From NCBI GenBank assembly GCA_949987565.1, contig OX465102.1, forward strand, positions 20,347,493-20,411,492: a stretch of 64,000 bases of DNA. The letters are read 5' to 3'. The stretch is from Luidia sarsii (lineage: Eukaryota; Echinodermata; Asteroidea; Paxillosida; Luidiidae). Below are positions 38,986 through 49,460 of this stretch, piece after piece (positions within the stretch are counted from its first letter, which is position 1; each line of letters opens with the position of its first letter). The position numbers and the translations under genes were made by a program. The notes beneath the pieces were generated by a model. It searched no databases. It saw only the letters and a list, made by a program, of their open reading frames with translations, and was not told the DNA's origin.

Positions 38986-40713
38986 GATGTTAAAATGTAG
39001 CAAGTCAAGAACTGAGGGAGAACAAAATAGTCAAACCAGCCCTGACTTGACTCCAGATCTGTCAGAAACTTGTAGTCTCCTCTTCCATTCAAAACAATCA
39101 TTACATGCAACAGCTATGGCCATAAGGTATTCTAATCTTCTATAATTATGAATTGTATTTACATGTATATCTTTGCATCATTATTTATAAGTTGGCAAGC
39201 CCCTTTCGGCGTGAACTCCCTTTTTTCTTCTAAACTACTATTGAACCACACGGCAGTATATATTATTCCATTTTGGGGGAAACCAAATAATGTGGTACTG
39301 CTATTAAAGTCACTTTATTTTTTAGGAGGATATAAAACTAATTATTTGAGGATCAAGCAAAATAGATTATCTAACATTCTTCCTTTGTCCATCTTCTCTT
39401 GTTCATATCGCATCCCTTCCCTCCCTTCCTCTCGACCTCTATTATGTCAGTCTGCATTTGTGTAAGGTCCTGCCACAATGAGAAATATTGTATAACCTGG
39501 CCTCGTGACTTTCGGTTAATATTCCAAATCTGGTTACTCCCAAGAAAGACTAGTAGATTACCGGTAAGCATTTGTAATGTTTTGAAAAATGGACAAGAAA
39601 GTTGACTTTTTTTTTAAGGCTGCCATCTAAGGGCTGGATAGCTCAGATGGTAAGAGCACTGATGCGTTAAGCCAGAGGTCTCGGGTTCAAGTCCCGCTCC
39701 AGTCACATGTTCCTTGCCATTTTGACAATTGTTTAAAACGTCCCAGTCAGTTTTCCTTACCGTTATTTCATTTATGATATTGAAAGTTGTCACTTTGAGT
39801 TTTCCCTTGAAGGGATTAAACCCAAAACCACATCTGTGTAATTGTTGGCAGCCCATATTGTAGGCAATGTATAATTATTAAACCAAATAGTTGTGTAAAA
39901 AAAAAATCCAATAGATTCACAAGATCCATCTTCTGTTCATCGGTTATGCAATGTGTGTGTGCATTCACATTGTCTAATGTGTGTTTGAAGGCAGTGTCTA
40001 AATTTATTGGCTGTGGCCATTGGCATATTGTATAACCTATAGACGGTCATCAGCGTCCATTAGAAATGACATCAGGCATTGTCAGGATACCAGAGACCCA
40101 ACTAGTGTCAAACTATGGGCGGAAGCAAAGAGCATCACCACACGTTTGTATTTGGGTGGCATGCTGTTGTGTGTTCAAATTTGCCGGTGCTTCTATGACG
40201 TTAGCTACAAGGGCCGGCGATGCTCACGCATGTTTGTTTTTTTCTTTTCTATAAAAAATATAATTATATACATGTACATTGTTTATTATGTGCATGGTGG
40301 CACTCTTCACTTCTGCCCATATTTTTCTTTTCTTTTAAGAAAGGCATTTCAGTCCGGTGTCAGGTGCGAAACTGTCCGCTCCGGAGTCTTGGATAATGCA
40401 ATTGTGTCCGGGACTATGCAAAACTCTCCGTAGACGTAGGCCTACAGTACGTACGTACGTAACCGAGCGTACACGTACATGCACCGAATGTACACGTACG
40501 TAGATGAACATGCAGCGTGAATCCTGCAACGGCTTCGTCGCTTTTTAGCAGTCCGCCGCGAAGCGGACAAACTATTGTTTTTGTTCGGATTATTCTTGTC
40601 GGAAAAATCCCATAGACTTTGTACAGGGGTTTTGTAAGAGGCACGTTTGCCATTGAACAAACGTTAATTTTCACCAAACTTGGCAAATGCATAGAGCTGT
40701 TATTGAAATTTGT
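38986..40713. other. Intergenic region with SINE and TACG tracts
   Basis: No exon is seen. The cleanest family B SINE is at 39632-39770: its head GGCTGGATAGCTCAGATGG pairs GGCTGGA with TCCAGTC and has a GCGTTAA loop and the GGTTCAAGTCCCG B box. At 40440-40505 TACG/GTAC palindromes cluster. The stretch at 40020-40440 is unassigned. Confidence 0.5.
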
Positions 40714-40967
40714 CCTAGGACGTTTTCCAAAGCCCGGCTTAGGCTTCGGCTCCGGCTTCGTCTCTATTATTCACAAGCTAAAATCACAGGTTTGAGTTCT
40801 TTGCTGAAGTTGAAGCTTTGGATTCCTTTTGAAAAAGCAGCAGAACATGAAAAAAAAAACAAAGCCAAAGGCCTCCCAATGTCATGCCCTGTACTTTAAA
40901 ATGGATGAAATAAATGGAGACGAAGCCGGAGCCTGAGCCTAAGCCGGGTTTTGGAAAAGTGCCCTAG
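40714..40967. mobile_element. MITE with CCCGGCTTAGGCTTCGG inverted ends
   Basis: The left end CCTAGGACGTTTTCCAAAGC, then CCGGCTTAGGCTTCGGCTCC, is matched by GGAGCCTGAGCCTAAGCCGG, then TTTTGGAAAAGTGCCCTAG. The inverted repeats are over 40 bp around a non-coding core. Confidence 0.85.
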
Positions 40968-40984
40968 TAATCTTGATGTCATCA

Positions 40985-41016
40985 TGACGTCATCACGTGT
41001 CCACGTGTCACGTGAC
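40985..41016. promoter_or_regulatory. CRE plus three E-boxes including an exact CLEAR motif
   Basis: TGACGTCA (40985-40992) is followed by CACGTG at 40994-40999, 41002-41007 and 41009-41014. The last lies inside GTCACGTGAC (41007-41016), the textbook CLEAR element bound by MiT/TFE factors at lysosomal genes. It is about 1.1 kb upstream of the first MRH-protein start codon. The sites are seen directly; that they control this gene is inference. Confidence 0.45.
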
Positions 41017-42099
41017 AGCGCTTTAAAGGGGCAACTTTCAAACTCCAATCGTGATGTCATCTCATGAATATGAATGAGGTCATTAACTTTTCAGATCGTA
41101 TCATTCAATTCAATTCATATTTGGCCAACGGAGTGATATTTTTGTTTTCATTTTATCTGTTATATCTATTATATCTATTGGGGATATGGTTGAGAAACAC
41201 ATTCCGGGGCCAAAATGGCATGACGCAACCGTCACGGCTTGCTAATCAATGATACGTACTGTTCTTTGTACGGTTGCCATAAGAATGCAACGCGTTTTCG
41301 AAATTTTTCCTTGGGGTAATTAGCAGAAAATACTATCGGCTAATTTATATAGAACACAAGATTCAAAAGAAAATCTGAAATGAAGGTCCCATCCACAATT
41401 CGGTTGAATTTGATTAATTTGAAATGCAATATGTATCAAAATTGGGACACAGATGCCAGGGTGGATGTGGGATTCTCTGACCGTCGAAAGTCTGGAAAGG
41501 AGAAGGGTTAGAATATAATTATATACATGTAGAGGGCAGCAGTTTTGGGTCAGTGCTGCGAACGGCACTCGGCATGGTGTGGTGTGCTTTGGCTGCCATA
41601 ATCAAAAGTTAGTCAGGCCGTTTTTGCTTTGCCAATAATGACATATCACACTTCAAAACAATCAAAGATGTTTTTGGACGGAGTAATAAATGCCCCAACC
41701 AAAAGCACCCTAAAGCACCCCCAGGATAACATGACTGCAACACGTGCAATGCATGAATGTGTAACAACTGTGCAGTTGCCTGTTGGTCATATAGGCCTAT
41801 GCAAAGTACACGCTGCAAATAACATATAATTTATCTTGATTATGTAGATAATTATGCCCTTGAGATTTATCTATCTACCGGCCGTGGTAGTGCACTTGTT
41901 TGAACTTTGGCAGAAGACGACGAGCGTGTATGGATAAAGTTCAGTGTTAACCTCCAGCCAATAATTATAGATTGTGCCGTGGAAAGATAATTGCCCGCAT
42001 TCAGATAGAACAGGGCGTCCTTGATTCACGGCCATTCGGGTGTTTTTTTTTCTTCTCTCAATGAAACCAAGACGGATTGACTGACTGATTGATCCCATA
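41017..42099. other. Upstream region of MRH gene 1
   Basis: No exon recognised. It is AT-rich with scattered TACATG motifs and TAGGCCTA at 41792. The promoter and 5' UTR of the gene starting at 42100 should lie here. Confidence 0.4.
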
Positions 42100-45000
42100 A
42101 TGGAACGGTTCAATACCCTAGCCCTGACTCTGTGCCTGTGCACGGCAATGGTGAGACTGGGCCAGCCCGTGGCCGCCCTGCCCAAGTGTGAGAAGATCGA
42201 CGACTGCTCGTGTAAAACCCCCGACGGTAAAGTCATCAACATTGAGCCGTTGGGCAACAGGGGTGGGAAAACCCCCAGGTACAGTACAAAACGCTTCCTA
42301 TTGTAAACTGGGCGTTGCAGGTCTTGGGTTAGTCCCACTTACTGGGCCGCTAGTAGCTCCCTTAAACGAGTTTTGAGATTATCTGTCGCACAGATAATCC
42401 CAAAACTCGTTTAAGGGAGCTACTAGCGGCCCAGTAAGTGGGACTAGTCTTGGGTGGTCTCTTGTTAGTGTCTGTTTGGTTGGTAGATGTACACATGTAG
42501 GCCTACCATTTGAGTTGGTTGGTTGGTGGGTTGGTCGGTCGGTTGGTTGGGTGGTTGGTTGGTCAATTAGTGAGTCAGTAAGTTGATCATTTTATACGAT
42601 TTATCAGTTGGTTCAGTTTTCTGGTTGGTCTGTTGGTTTGTTGTACAGTTAGTCAGTTCATAGAGCAAAGAAAGAAATGGACAGTTTAGTTTGTTAGTTG
42701 GTAAAGGCCTATTCAGGGGCCACTCAAATATTCAATGTTTTTAAATTTGGACTTTTTTCGAAATAGTGGGTGGATCAAGGAAATGAATTGATAATCGAAA
42801 TTCACTTTCATATTAAACTCCGGGCAAAAATTATTATTCTGACTTAGCCTACCTCTTTACAAAAGGCTACGCCAGCTTTCCAAAAATCAATACTTCAATA
42901 TCAGCCTTCATCTTGTCATACTGTGTTGCATTTTAATAGATTTGTACATGTAGGCCCCTATTTGAAATTATATCAAATGCATGTACAATTTGCTAGACAA
43001 AAATCACTATTTGTTTAAAATCGAAATTAGGGGTGGTTGGGATGGTCACAAAAAATTGAAGAAAAAAAAATGAAAACAATTGTGAGTGGTCACTTAGTGG
43101 TACAATTTTGTACAATGGAGTAATCATTTTTTTGCTATTATTGACTGCTAATATGATTACACTTCTACCTCTCTTCAAGATTTGGTTATGAAGCAGTGTT
43201 TGGAGAAACCTGGAAATATGCCTACAACCCATGCTACCCTTTCTCAGATGGGGGAGGGTGTACTGATGCTGTTGTAAGTCTGATGACCCGTTCTGTGCTT
43301 TGATTATGTGCTGCTGCAATAAGATCATTCCAAACTGTCCGTAATATAGAGCCATAGAGTAGACTGACCAACTTTAAAAAAAGTCTACTTTTCCAATTCA
43401 AACTGCAAACTGAGTTTTTGTGTCCGGCACAATGTCCGGCGTGCACAGCGTGTGAGTTGTGATACACCGTATGCTTCCTGGTGCATAGCTCATGGTAGTC
43501 TTGCGATTGATCGTAAGTTACGAAGGGTTTGACCTAATTTCATACAGCTGCTTAAGCGTCGAAATCTGTTAAGCAGGAATAGTCTTCCTTGTTTGAATGG
43601 GATTACAAACCACAGGCCTATTGCAATGTGATGTCATTGCTTTTGACACTATTCTAGTTTGCTCGCCATGAAACAAAAGTGGAGTTTCGTGACGTTTCGT
43701 GATTCAGCATCTCTATGAAATTGGCCCCGAGTATAGTGTGTGGGTGGAATGGACTAGGTGGTGGGACAATTAATGAATAGGAATTCTGAAAACAAATTAT
43801 AAGCAGTATAATAATGTCTATCTTTGCAGGCTTGTCAAATGGACGTCAATGACCAGACTTTGAAGTTCAATATCGGAACCAAGTCTGCAACGTGGTTAAG
43901 TGACGATGATACTAGCTACACCATCCAATATTCTCATACAGATTCTGAACAAACCTTACGGTACGTTTTTGTTTGTTCTCTTTAATTTTCGAGAAAAAAA
44001 AGGTCGAGGGCCTGGCGTTTCAATCACAGCAGGACCTTTCTCAAGGACATTCTTCCTTGCTGTTTATTCTTTTTTTCTTTTTTTCATATTCATTCATTTG
44101 AACGAATGAGACATTTTCTAGAGATTATATATTACTGTTTTCAGTTATGAAGCTGCCATAGGAAAAGAGCAGAGGGCTGGGCTCCGCTAGCGTCTTTTCT
44201 TTTGCCTGAGACTCAATTAAGGTCTTTGTCAAAAAAATCTATAGCCATACCGGATTGGTCGTCAACACTCCGGCTCAACCAGTAACAAGGACCGCACCTC
44301 CATTTCACATCAGAGTAGAGGTGCAAAGTACATGTATTTGCTACTGATACATGTATAGTAAGCTCAGAATGGGAACTCCAGCAGTGCATGCACTGCATGG
44401 AGTTAAATCAATAGAAATACATGTACATGTGTATGCCTATGTACCAAATGGCATGATTATAAAAGCGCGTTATAGCAAAAAGGTAGGCCCCTACCTTGCC
44501 TTCACTGGGGAACACTCCTCCCATCCACCCCCCCCCCCCCCCAATCGCTAGCAAGGGCTCTGTCACTTTTTCATGTTCCCTCTCGTCAAATTGACCCCCC
44601 CCCCCACACACACCGATGTTTGTATCCTTGTGGAAACATTGCTTTATTATCGTGCAGTATATAGATCCGAGTGAGAAATCACGTTTTAAAAATGCTCCCA
44701 TTTCAACCACTTTCCAGTGGATAATTTTGGACCGTAGGCCTATAATTATGTCCCTTAGATACATGTATGATACGGTATAACACAATTAAGGCACTGATGA
44801 TTCGCGCCCACATTTATTTTTTCAGAACCCGTGCCCTTGCATTTTATACACAGGGCTATCTAGTGTGCAACCTTTTCTACATAATGCATTGCCTGTACTG
44901 TAAATTATATGCATGTTCTCACTTTGAACCATATACATGTTCAGAACCTCCTCGGTTACTTTGGTGTGTGATGCCAATCAGGAAACACCCAAACTAGAAA

Positions 45001-48000
45001 GGCTGGGCTATTTGGGTTCTCTAACCAATTATGTAAGTACACATTGGACCCTCGTAAGTGTATTCAAGATGTACAAAATAGTTTTTATTTGTTCACCCTA
45101 AATCTTGAAAATTTGAATGAAATTGATACAAATGGCGAAGAGACTGAACCGGGATTTGAACACGAGACCTCTGAATTTGCGTACCAGCATTCTTAACATC
45201 TGAGCTATCCAGCACATAGAAGGTGGCCTCCTAGGCCTAATTAAATAGTCAACTTTAGCCAACTTTAACAGTAGATTGATTGACATGTCATCAACTACAG
45301 GATCTCTTCGGAAAATCTGTCCTAGTATTAGTGCACATATAAACCTGGCTACAGCAACTCGGGGATGCACATGTAATGGATGCATTTTTTTTTTCAATTC
45401 AAGTCAATAAATAAATGAACAACTGACTGGGAACATAACAAATTAAAGTCAATTGATTATTTTTTCCCCTTTTTTGTGCAAATCTTTATTCTTTTTTTCT
45501 TTCAGTTTTTCATCCTAACTTCAAAGTGTGCTTGCCCCGATGGTTGTCCAGTGGGTGGCATCAGTGTGGGAAGTGTTCTTTGTATCATGTAAGTTCAACT
45601 CCTTACACAATCAAACTCTGCCTAACACATTTAGGGAATTGAATTAAGTGCTTATAATGTTTGGTTTCTTCTGGAACCAATTTCATAGAGCAGCAGCTTA
45701 AGATTGAAAATCTGCTCATCAGGAAATGTTTGTGTTAACTGGATTACAAACCGTACCGTGATGTGATGTTAAATGCATTGGACTTGTATTCCATTCCTGT
45801 TTACTTAGCGTGAAACAGTTGTGAAGTCTGGGTTGGCAATTGGTGATTCTACGAACCCTGACATTTTGTGCTCAAACAAATTTGCTATGAAATTGGCCCC
45901 TGGGACCAACTTCATAGAGCCGCTTAAGCGTTAAAAACCTGCTAGTTGGGCCTATAGGCATGAAAAACCTTCCCAGTTGTGTAAACAAGATTACAAACAT
46001 ATTGTGATGTGCTGTTAATTCCATTTTCCTTGTCTTCCCACTATATATTATTATACCTAGCGTAAAACAAAAGTGAAGTTTGAGTTAATGGCAAACTGCA
46101 TGGTAGATCTATGAATCATGATTTTGTTATGCTTTCTGGCCCTGCGCGTGGCCGCGGTGCTCACGCGGGGGACACTTTTTTTCTGTTCTTATTTTTTATG
46201 AAGCAATCGCCCAATTTCCTTGAAACTACATGGATTCTTAGAGTGAACCCTGTAGTTTGAGATGGTAGTGTCGACTTTTTTCTTCTTTTGGAGGTCCAAT
46301 GGGGTCATCCCTCTTGAGAAAGTGGGGCCTTCCACCACGCCCATTCACTTTCACTTTCACTTTCACATTCACATTCACAAAAGCCAATTCATTTGTGCAC
46401 AAGTGAATAGGCTTTGAGGAATACATCGGTATTGTTATAAAATGAAAAGTATTGTCAAAATCATTTTTGAGACCAAAAAAGATTAATTTAGCAAAAAACG
46501 CTATATTTTGGTCCGAAAAATGTGCCCCCCACTTTGGAGACGAACGTACTACGTCACATACAGAATGTGTGGTCAGCCTTGATGAGGTCGTGCGCTTTGC
46601 ACTGGCCCTGCATTGCCTCTATTGTCCATCAGCCGTAAAAACCGCACTGTCACATGCGCAGTAGCGCACTTTATCGTCTTAGCATTTCGATCGCCTCGCT
46701 CGGCTGCTTTTCGTATGTATGTGACGTCACATGCTCATAGGAGGAATTTTTTGGGGCGGGCGAACATGGACTTTTTTCAATGTTTTTTGGCGAAATTTTA
46801 ACAATCAATCCTGTATTGATTATATTGTGAACATTACCTAAGGAGAGTTTTAAGCTCTTTTCAAATCCTATTTCTGTAGACCTTTAAGCGTTAAGATCTG
46901 CTAAGCAGGAATATTCTTCCTTTTGTATTACAAACCGTACTTTGATATGATGTCTATTTGTATTCCACTCTTCTGTACTTATATGCATGAAACAAGACTG
47001 AAGTTTGTGTTGGCAAGGTGTTTGCTTTTTGTGCTTTTGTTGTGTTCTGTGGTGTGGTGTGGTGTGGTGTGGTGCGTTGTGGTGTGGTGCGGTGTGTTGT
47101 GGTGTGATGTGGTGCGGTGTGGTGTGGTGTGGTGTGATCTGGTCTGGTCTGGTTTGTTCTGGTTTTAGTGCGCTCTGGTGATCTATGAGGTACGTGGTTG
47201 GGTCTGGTCTGCCTGGTTTGGTTTGGTCTGGGATTGTGTTCTCCTCGCTGTGTGTGGTGTAATTTGGTCTGGTCGGGTCTGGTCTGATCTGGTCTGATGA
47301 GGTATTGTTTGATTTGCTGGGTTTGCTGTGGTTTGGTCTGGTACATGGCCGGTCTGGTATACATGGTCTGGGCTGGTCTGGGCTGGTCTGGGCTGGCCTG
47401 GGCTGGCCTGGGCTGGTCTGGTTTGGGTTTGTCGGGTGTGGTGTACGTGTGGCCGTGTGGTCTTGTCTGGTCTGGTTTTGGTTTTGTCTGGTATAATATG
47501 CTCGTAATCTAATTGTATTCTCACTATTCACCTTGATGTAGAGCGTATAGCTGTGTGTAGAAAATCAGCCTATTTCTTTATTTTTGTTTATTTTGGTTTG
47601 TGCATTGTAGAGTGACTGTGCTTTTTGTAGTATATGCACTCGTTGGAGTGCTCTTCATGAAGTTTGTTCGTCACGCCGAGGGGCGGGAGGTTATACCCAA
47701 CTATGAGATTTGGATGGGCCTTATTGGCTATATCAAGGTAAGCAAGTATAATAGGCTTTTCCCGAAGTTAACGCTATGTGTTCATTATCTAATTGACAGA
47801 TGGCCTCACGTACAGCTTGGGTGGAATTTGGACCTGCATCTCCTCAATTGTACTCATTGATTGATATGTCCTATTTACCTTTTGAATCACATGCTGGTCG
47901 GTCATGTGCTAATTGATTCAGATTAATTGTGTGCATGTGGTACTGATAGGTGCTGTAGCCAATCATAAACATTATGATATATGCAGTGATAGACATGTTT

Positions 48001-48361
48001 TGTGCTAGAAAGTAGGAATAGCAGGTTCGAATGATAATATATCTCAAGGTAAGAAGTTAGATTTCTTTTACATAAACTCACTCAAAGTCCACAATGTCTA
48101 GATAAGGGGACGCATGCGTGGTACACAGCTGGTTCCAAATGGTAGAACATGCATACCAAAGTTTGCAGTCTTCTGTTGGTAGACCAATATTTCGCTAAAA
48201 CTTTGATTTGACTTTCCCGATCTGACTAGAATAACAAATCACTGTAACTCTACATCTGACTTAATTATTCCTTGGGTATTTGATTCTATTTCTCATTTCA
48301 GGAAGGATTTGTATTTGTCACCAGTTGTGGGAAGAGGACTAGCTACAATGCAATTGAATAA
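42100..48361 (+). CDS. MRH-domain membrane protein (CD-M6PR-like), tandem copy 1, 253 aa
   Basis: Seven exons: 42100-42278, 43180-43273, 43830-43960, 44945-45032, 45506-45588, 47611-47737, 48302-48361. A signal peptide (about 1-26) is followed by a luminal mannose-6-phosphate-receptor-homology domain with CSC, NPC, CQ and SVTLVCD landmarks and SKCACPDGC at its end. One membrane helix (about 185-208) and a 45-residue cytosolic tail (IPNYEIWMGL..SCGKRTSYN) follow. The ligand quartet of the fold may be Q94, R135, E148 and Y164. The order GISVGSVL, helix, VGVLF and tail resembles the cation-dependent mannose-6-phosphate receptor, so a role in Golgi-to-endosome sorting of glycoproteins is inferred. 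No N-glycosylation sequon is present in the luminal part, and no acidic-dileucine signal ends the tail. ATG27-like relatives are an alternative. Confidence 0.88.
42330..42446. mobile_element. Near-perfect hairpin MITE with 9-bp target duplication
   Basis: Arms of about 57 bp start TAGTCCCACTTACTGGGCCG and end with its complement, around a 3-nt centre CGC. GTCTTGGGT flanks both sides (42321-42329, 42447-42455). The arms are almost identical, so the insertion is recent. It lies 51 bp inside intron 1 of MRH gene 1. Confidence 0.9.
42465..42670. repeat. GGTTGGTTGGTC simple repeat
   Basis: Imperfect GGTT/GGTC tetramers in intron 1 of MRH gene 1, degrading rightward into GTCAGTTGGTC-like sequence. 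Confidence 0.8.
43430..43735. repeat. MITE fragments in intron 2 of MRH gene 1
   Basis: 43430-43530 matches the right half of the element at 28808 (GTGATACACCGTATG, ATCGTAAGTTACGA). 43533-43730 is a copy of the family starting CCTAATTTCATACAGCTGC and ending ATGAAATTGGCCCC; see 45670. Confidence 0.7.
45095..45245 (-). repeat. SINE family B head, minus strand
   Basis: The minus strand reads CTGGATAGCTCAGATG, a loop with CGCAAATTC, then TCGTGTTCAAATCCCGG. It lies in intron 4 of MRH gene 1. Confidence 0.65.
45670..46115. mobile_element. Two tandem MITEs with ATTTCATAGAGC ends
   Basis: The first copy (45670-45900) starts CCAATTTCATAGAGCAGC and ends ATGAAATTGGCCCC; the second follows at once. Shared interior: CTTCC..GTTGT..GATTACAAAC..GTGATGTG..TTGTATTCC. 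Related copies are at 37848, 43533, 46865 and 55145 and a fragment is at 51665. The ends are imperfect inverted repeats. Confidence 0.75.
46116..47044. other. Intron 5 sequence of MRH gene 1
   Basis: It contains a GC-rich patch (46139-46170), a TTTCAC run (46340-46380), TGACGTCAC sites near 46550 and 46722, and part of a MITE (46865-47000). No exon is apparent. Confidence 0.4.
47045..47500. repeat. GGTGT / GGTCT pentamer satellite
   Basis: GGTGT units pass into GGTCT and then GGGCTGGTCT units, with strong G/T strand bias. It lies in intron 5 of MRH gene 1. Confidence 0.95.
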
Positions 48362-49460
48362 GGTCTTCTTATTTCAGTACTGGACGCCGAGCCCGGATTT
48401 CAATCAGTGATATGGTATATGTGCCTGATAATGCGAGGCACTGTCAGAACGCATTGGCTACAGCTGGGAACAGCACAACGTGTATGAAATCTGGCTGCTG
48501 TAGCCATTGGCTAGCTAGGTGCATTGTTTTGTACTGACATGTGTGATCTTGAATCCATAGCCAATGAAACCAGTGAGGACCTTCATTGCATGGTACCCTG
48601 ATTCAGGCCCAGCACAAACCACACTCGACAAAGAGTGTTCCTTCTAAGTAATGCAGAGAGATGTAAATGCCAAACTATGCAATGAGATGTTAAAATTAAA
48701 TGTACTGTTGGGGCCAATTTTTTTTTTATCCGGGGGGGGGGGGGGAGTTGACAATCAGTTATCCTTTACGGGAGTTCAGGCTGTTCACAGGCTGCAAGTT
48801 ATGAACAGTTTGTAGGGACACCATATACCATATAAGTCATCTGAATGTCTACTCTGATGAGCATCGCGAATTGTCAACAATTTGTGTTAATGTTTTCACT
48901 AACCAAATTAATAGTATTTTACATGCACTTCTAATTACCAGAACTTGAAAATCAGAAGTTGTAGGTCTATCAAAATGTTATCAGCACTAATGATATTTGT
49001 TTAAAAGAATAAACAAGACTTTCAAATTCATGCAATGAAAAATGTATTTTATAGTGTGTGCCTCTTTGGAATACAAGTGTCAGGTATAGCATGGTATGGT
49101 GATAATTAAAATGTGGGCTGCAAAAATATTGTATGCCCTTTTTCTTTGAACTTCCACTTCCACTCATTGTTTGTCGTATCTATGCACTGCCTTTTGGACA
49201 GCTTAAACATCATAGTGCTTGATACTATTGGCAGTCAAGCAATGAGTTTGTCTAAGGGGCGAACTTTAGCCTATTGAAAGCAGGTAGCTGATAAGTTGAG
49301 AGTCTAAAGTTCAGCCTCGTAACTTTGGCCGTGATGTTGAATTTATTTGCACTGCCTGTATCACAAGGTTGAGTTCATCACATGATATGGAGCGGGAGTT
49401 GGTAAACTTCCCCAATGTCTCCTCCTTGATTCCGGTCAGCCAGTAAATTGGACCATCATC
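48362..49460. other. 3' flank of MRH gene 1
   Basis: Probable 3' UTR with AATAAA at 49008-49013 followed by a GT-rich stretch (TAGTGTGTGCCTCTTT), a plausible cleavage signal about 650 bp after the stop. A poly-G run lies at 48734-48748. The first exon of the next paralogue begins at 49461. Confidence 0.45.

Noticed and set aside
46884..47531. 215-codon minus-strand Thr/Pro/His/Gln-rich frame
   Set aside because: It reads the GGTGT/GGTCT satellite antisense inside MRH gene 1 intron 5.
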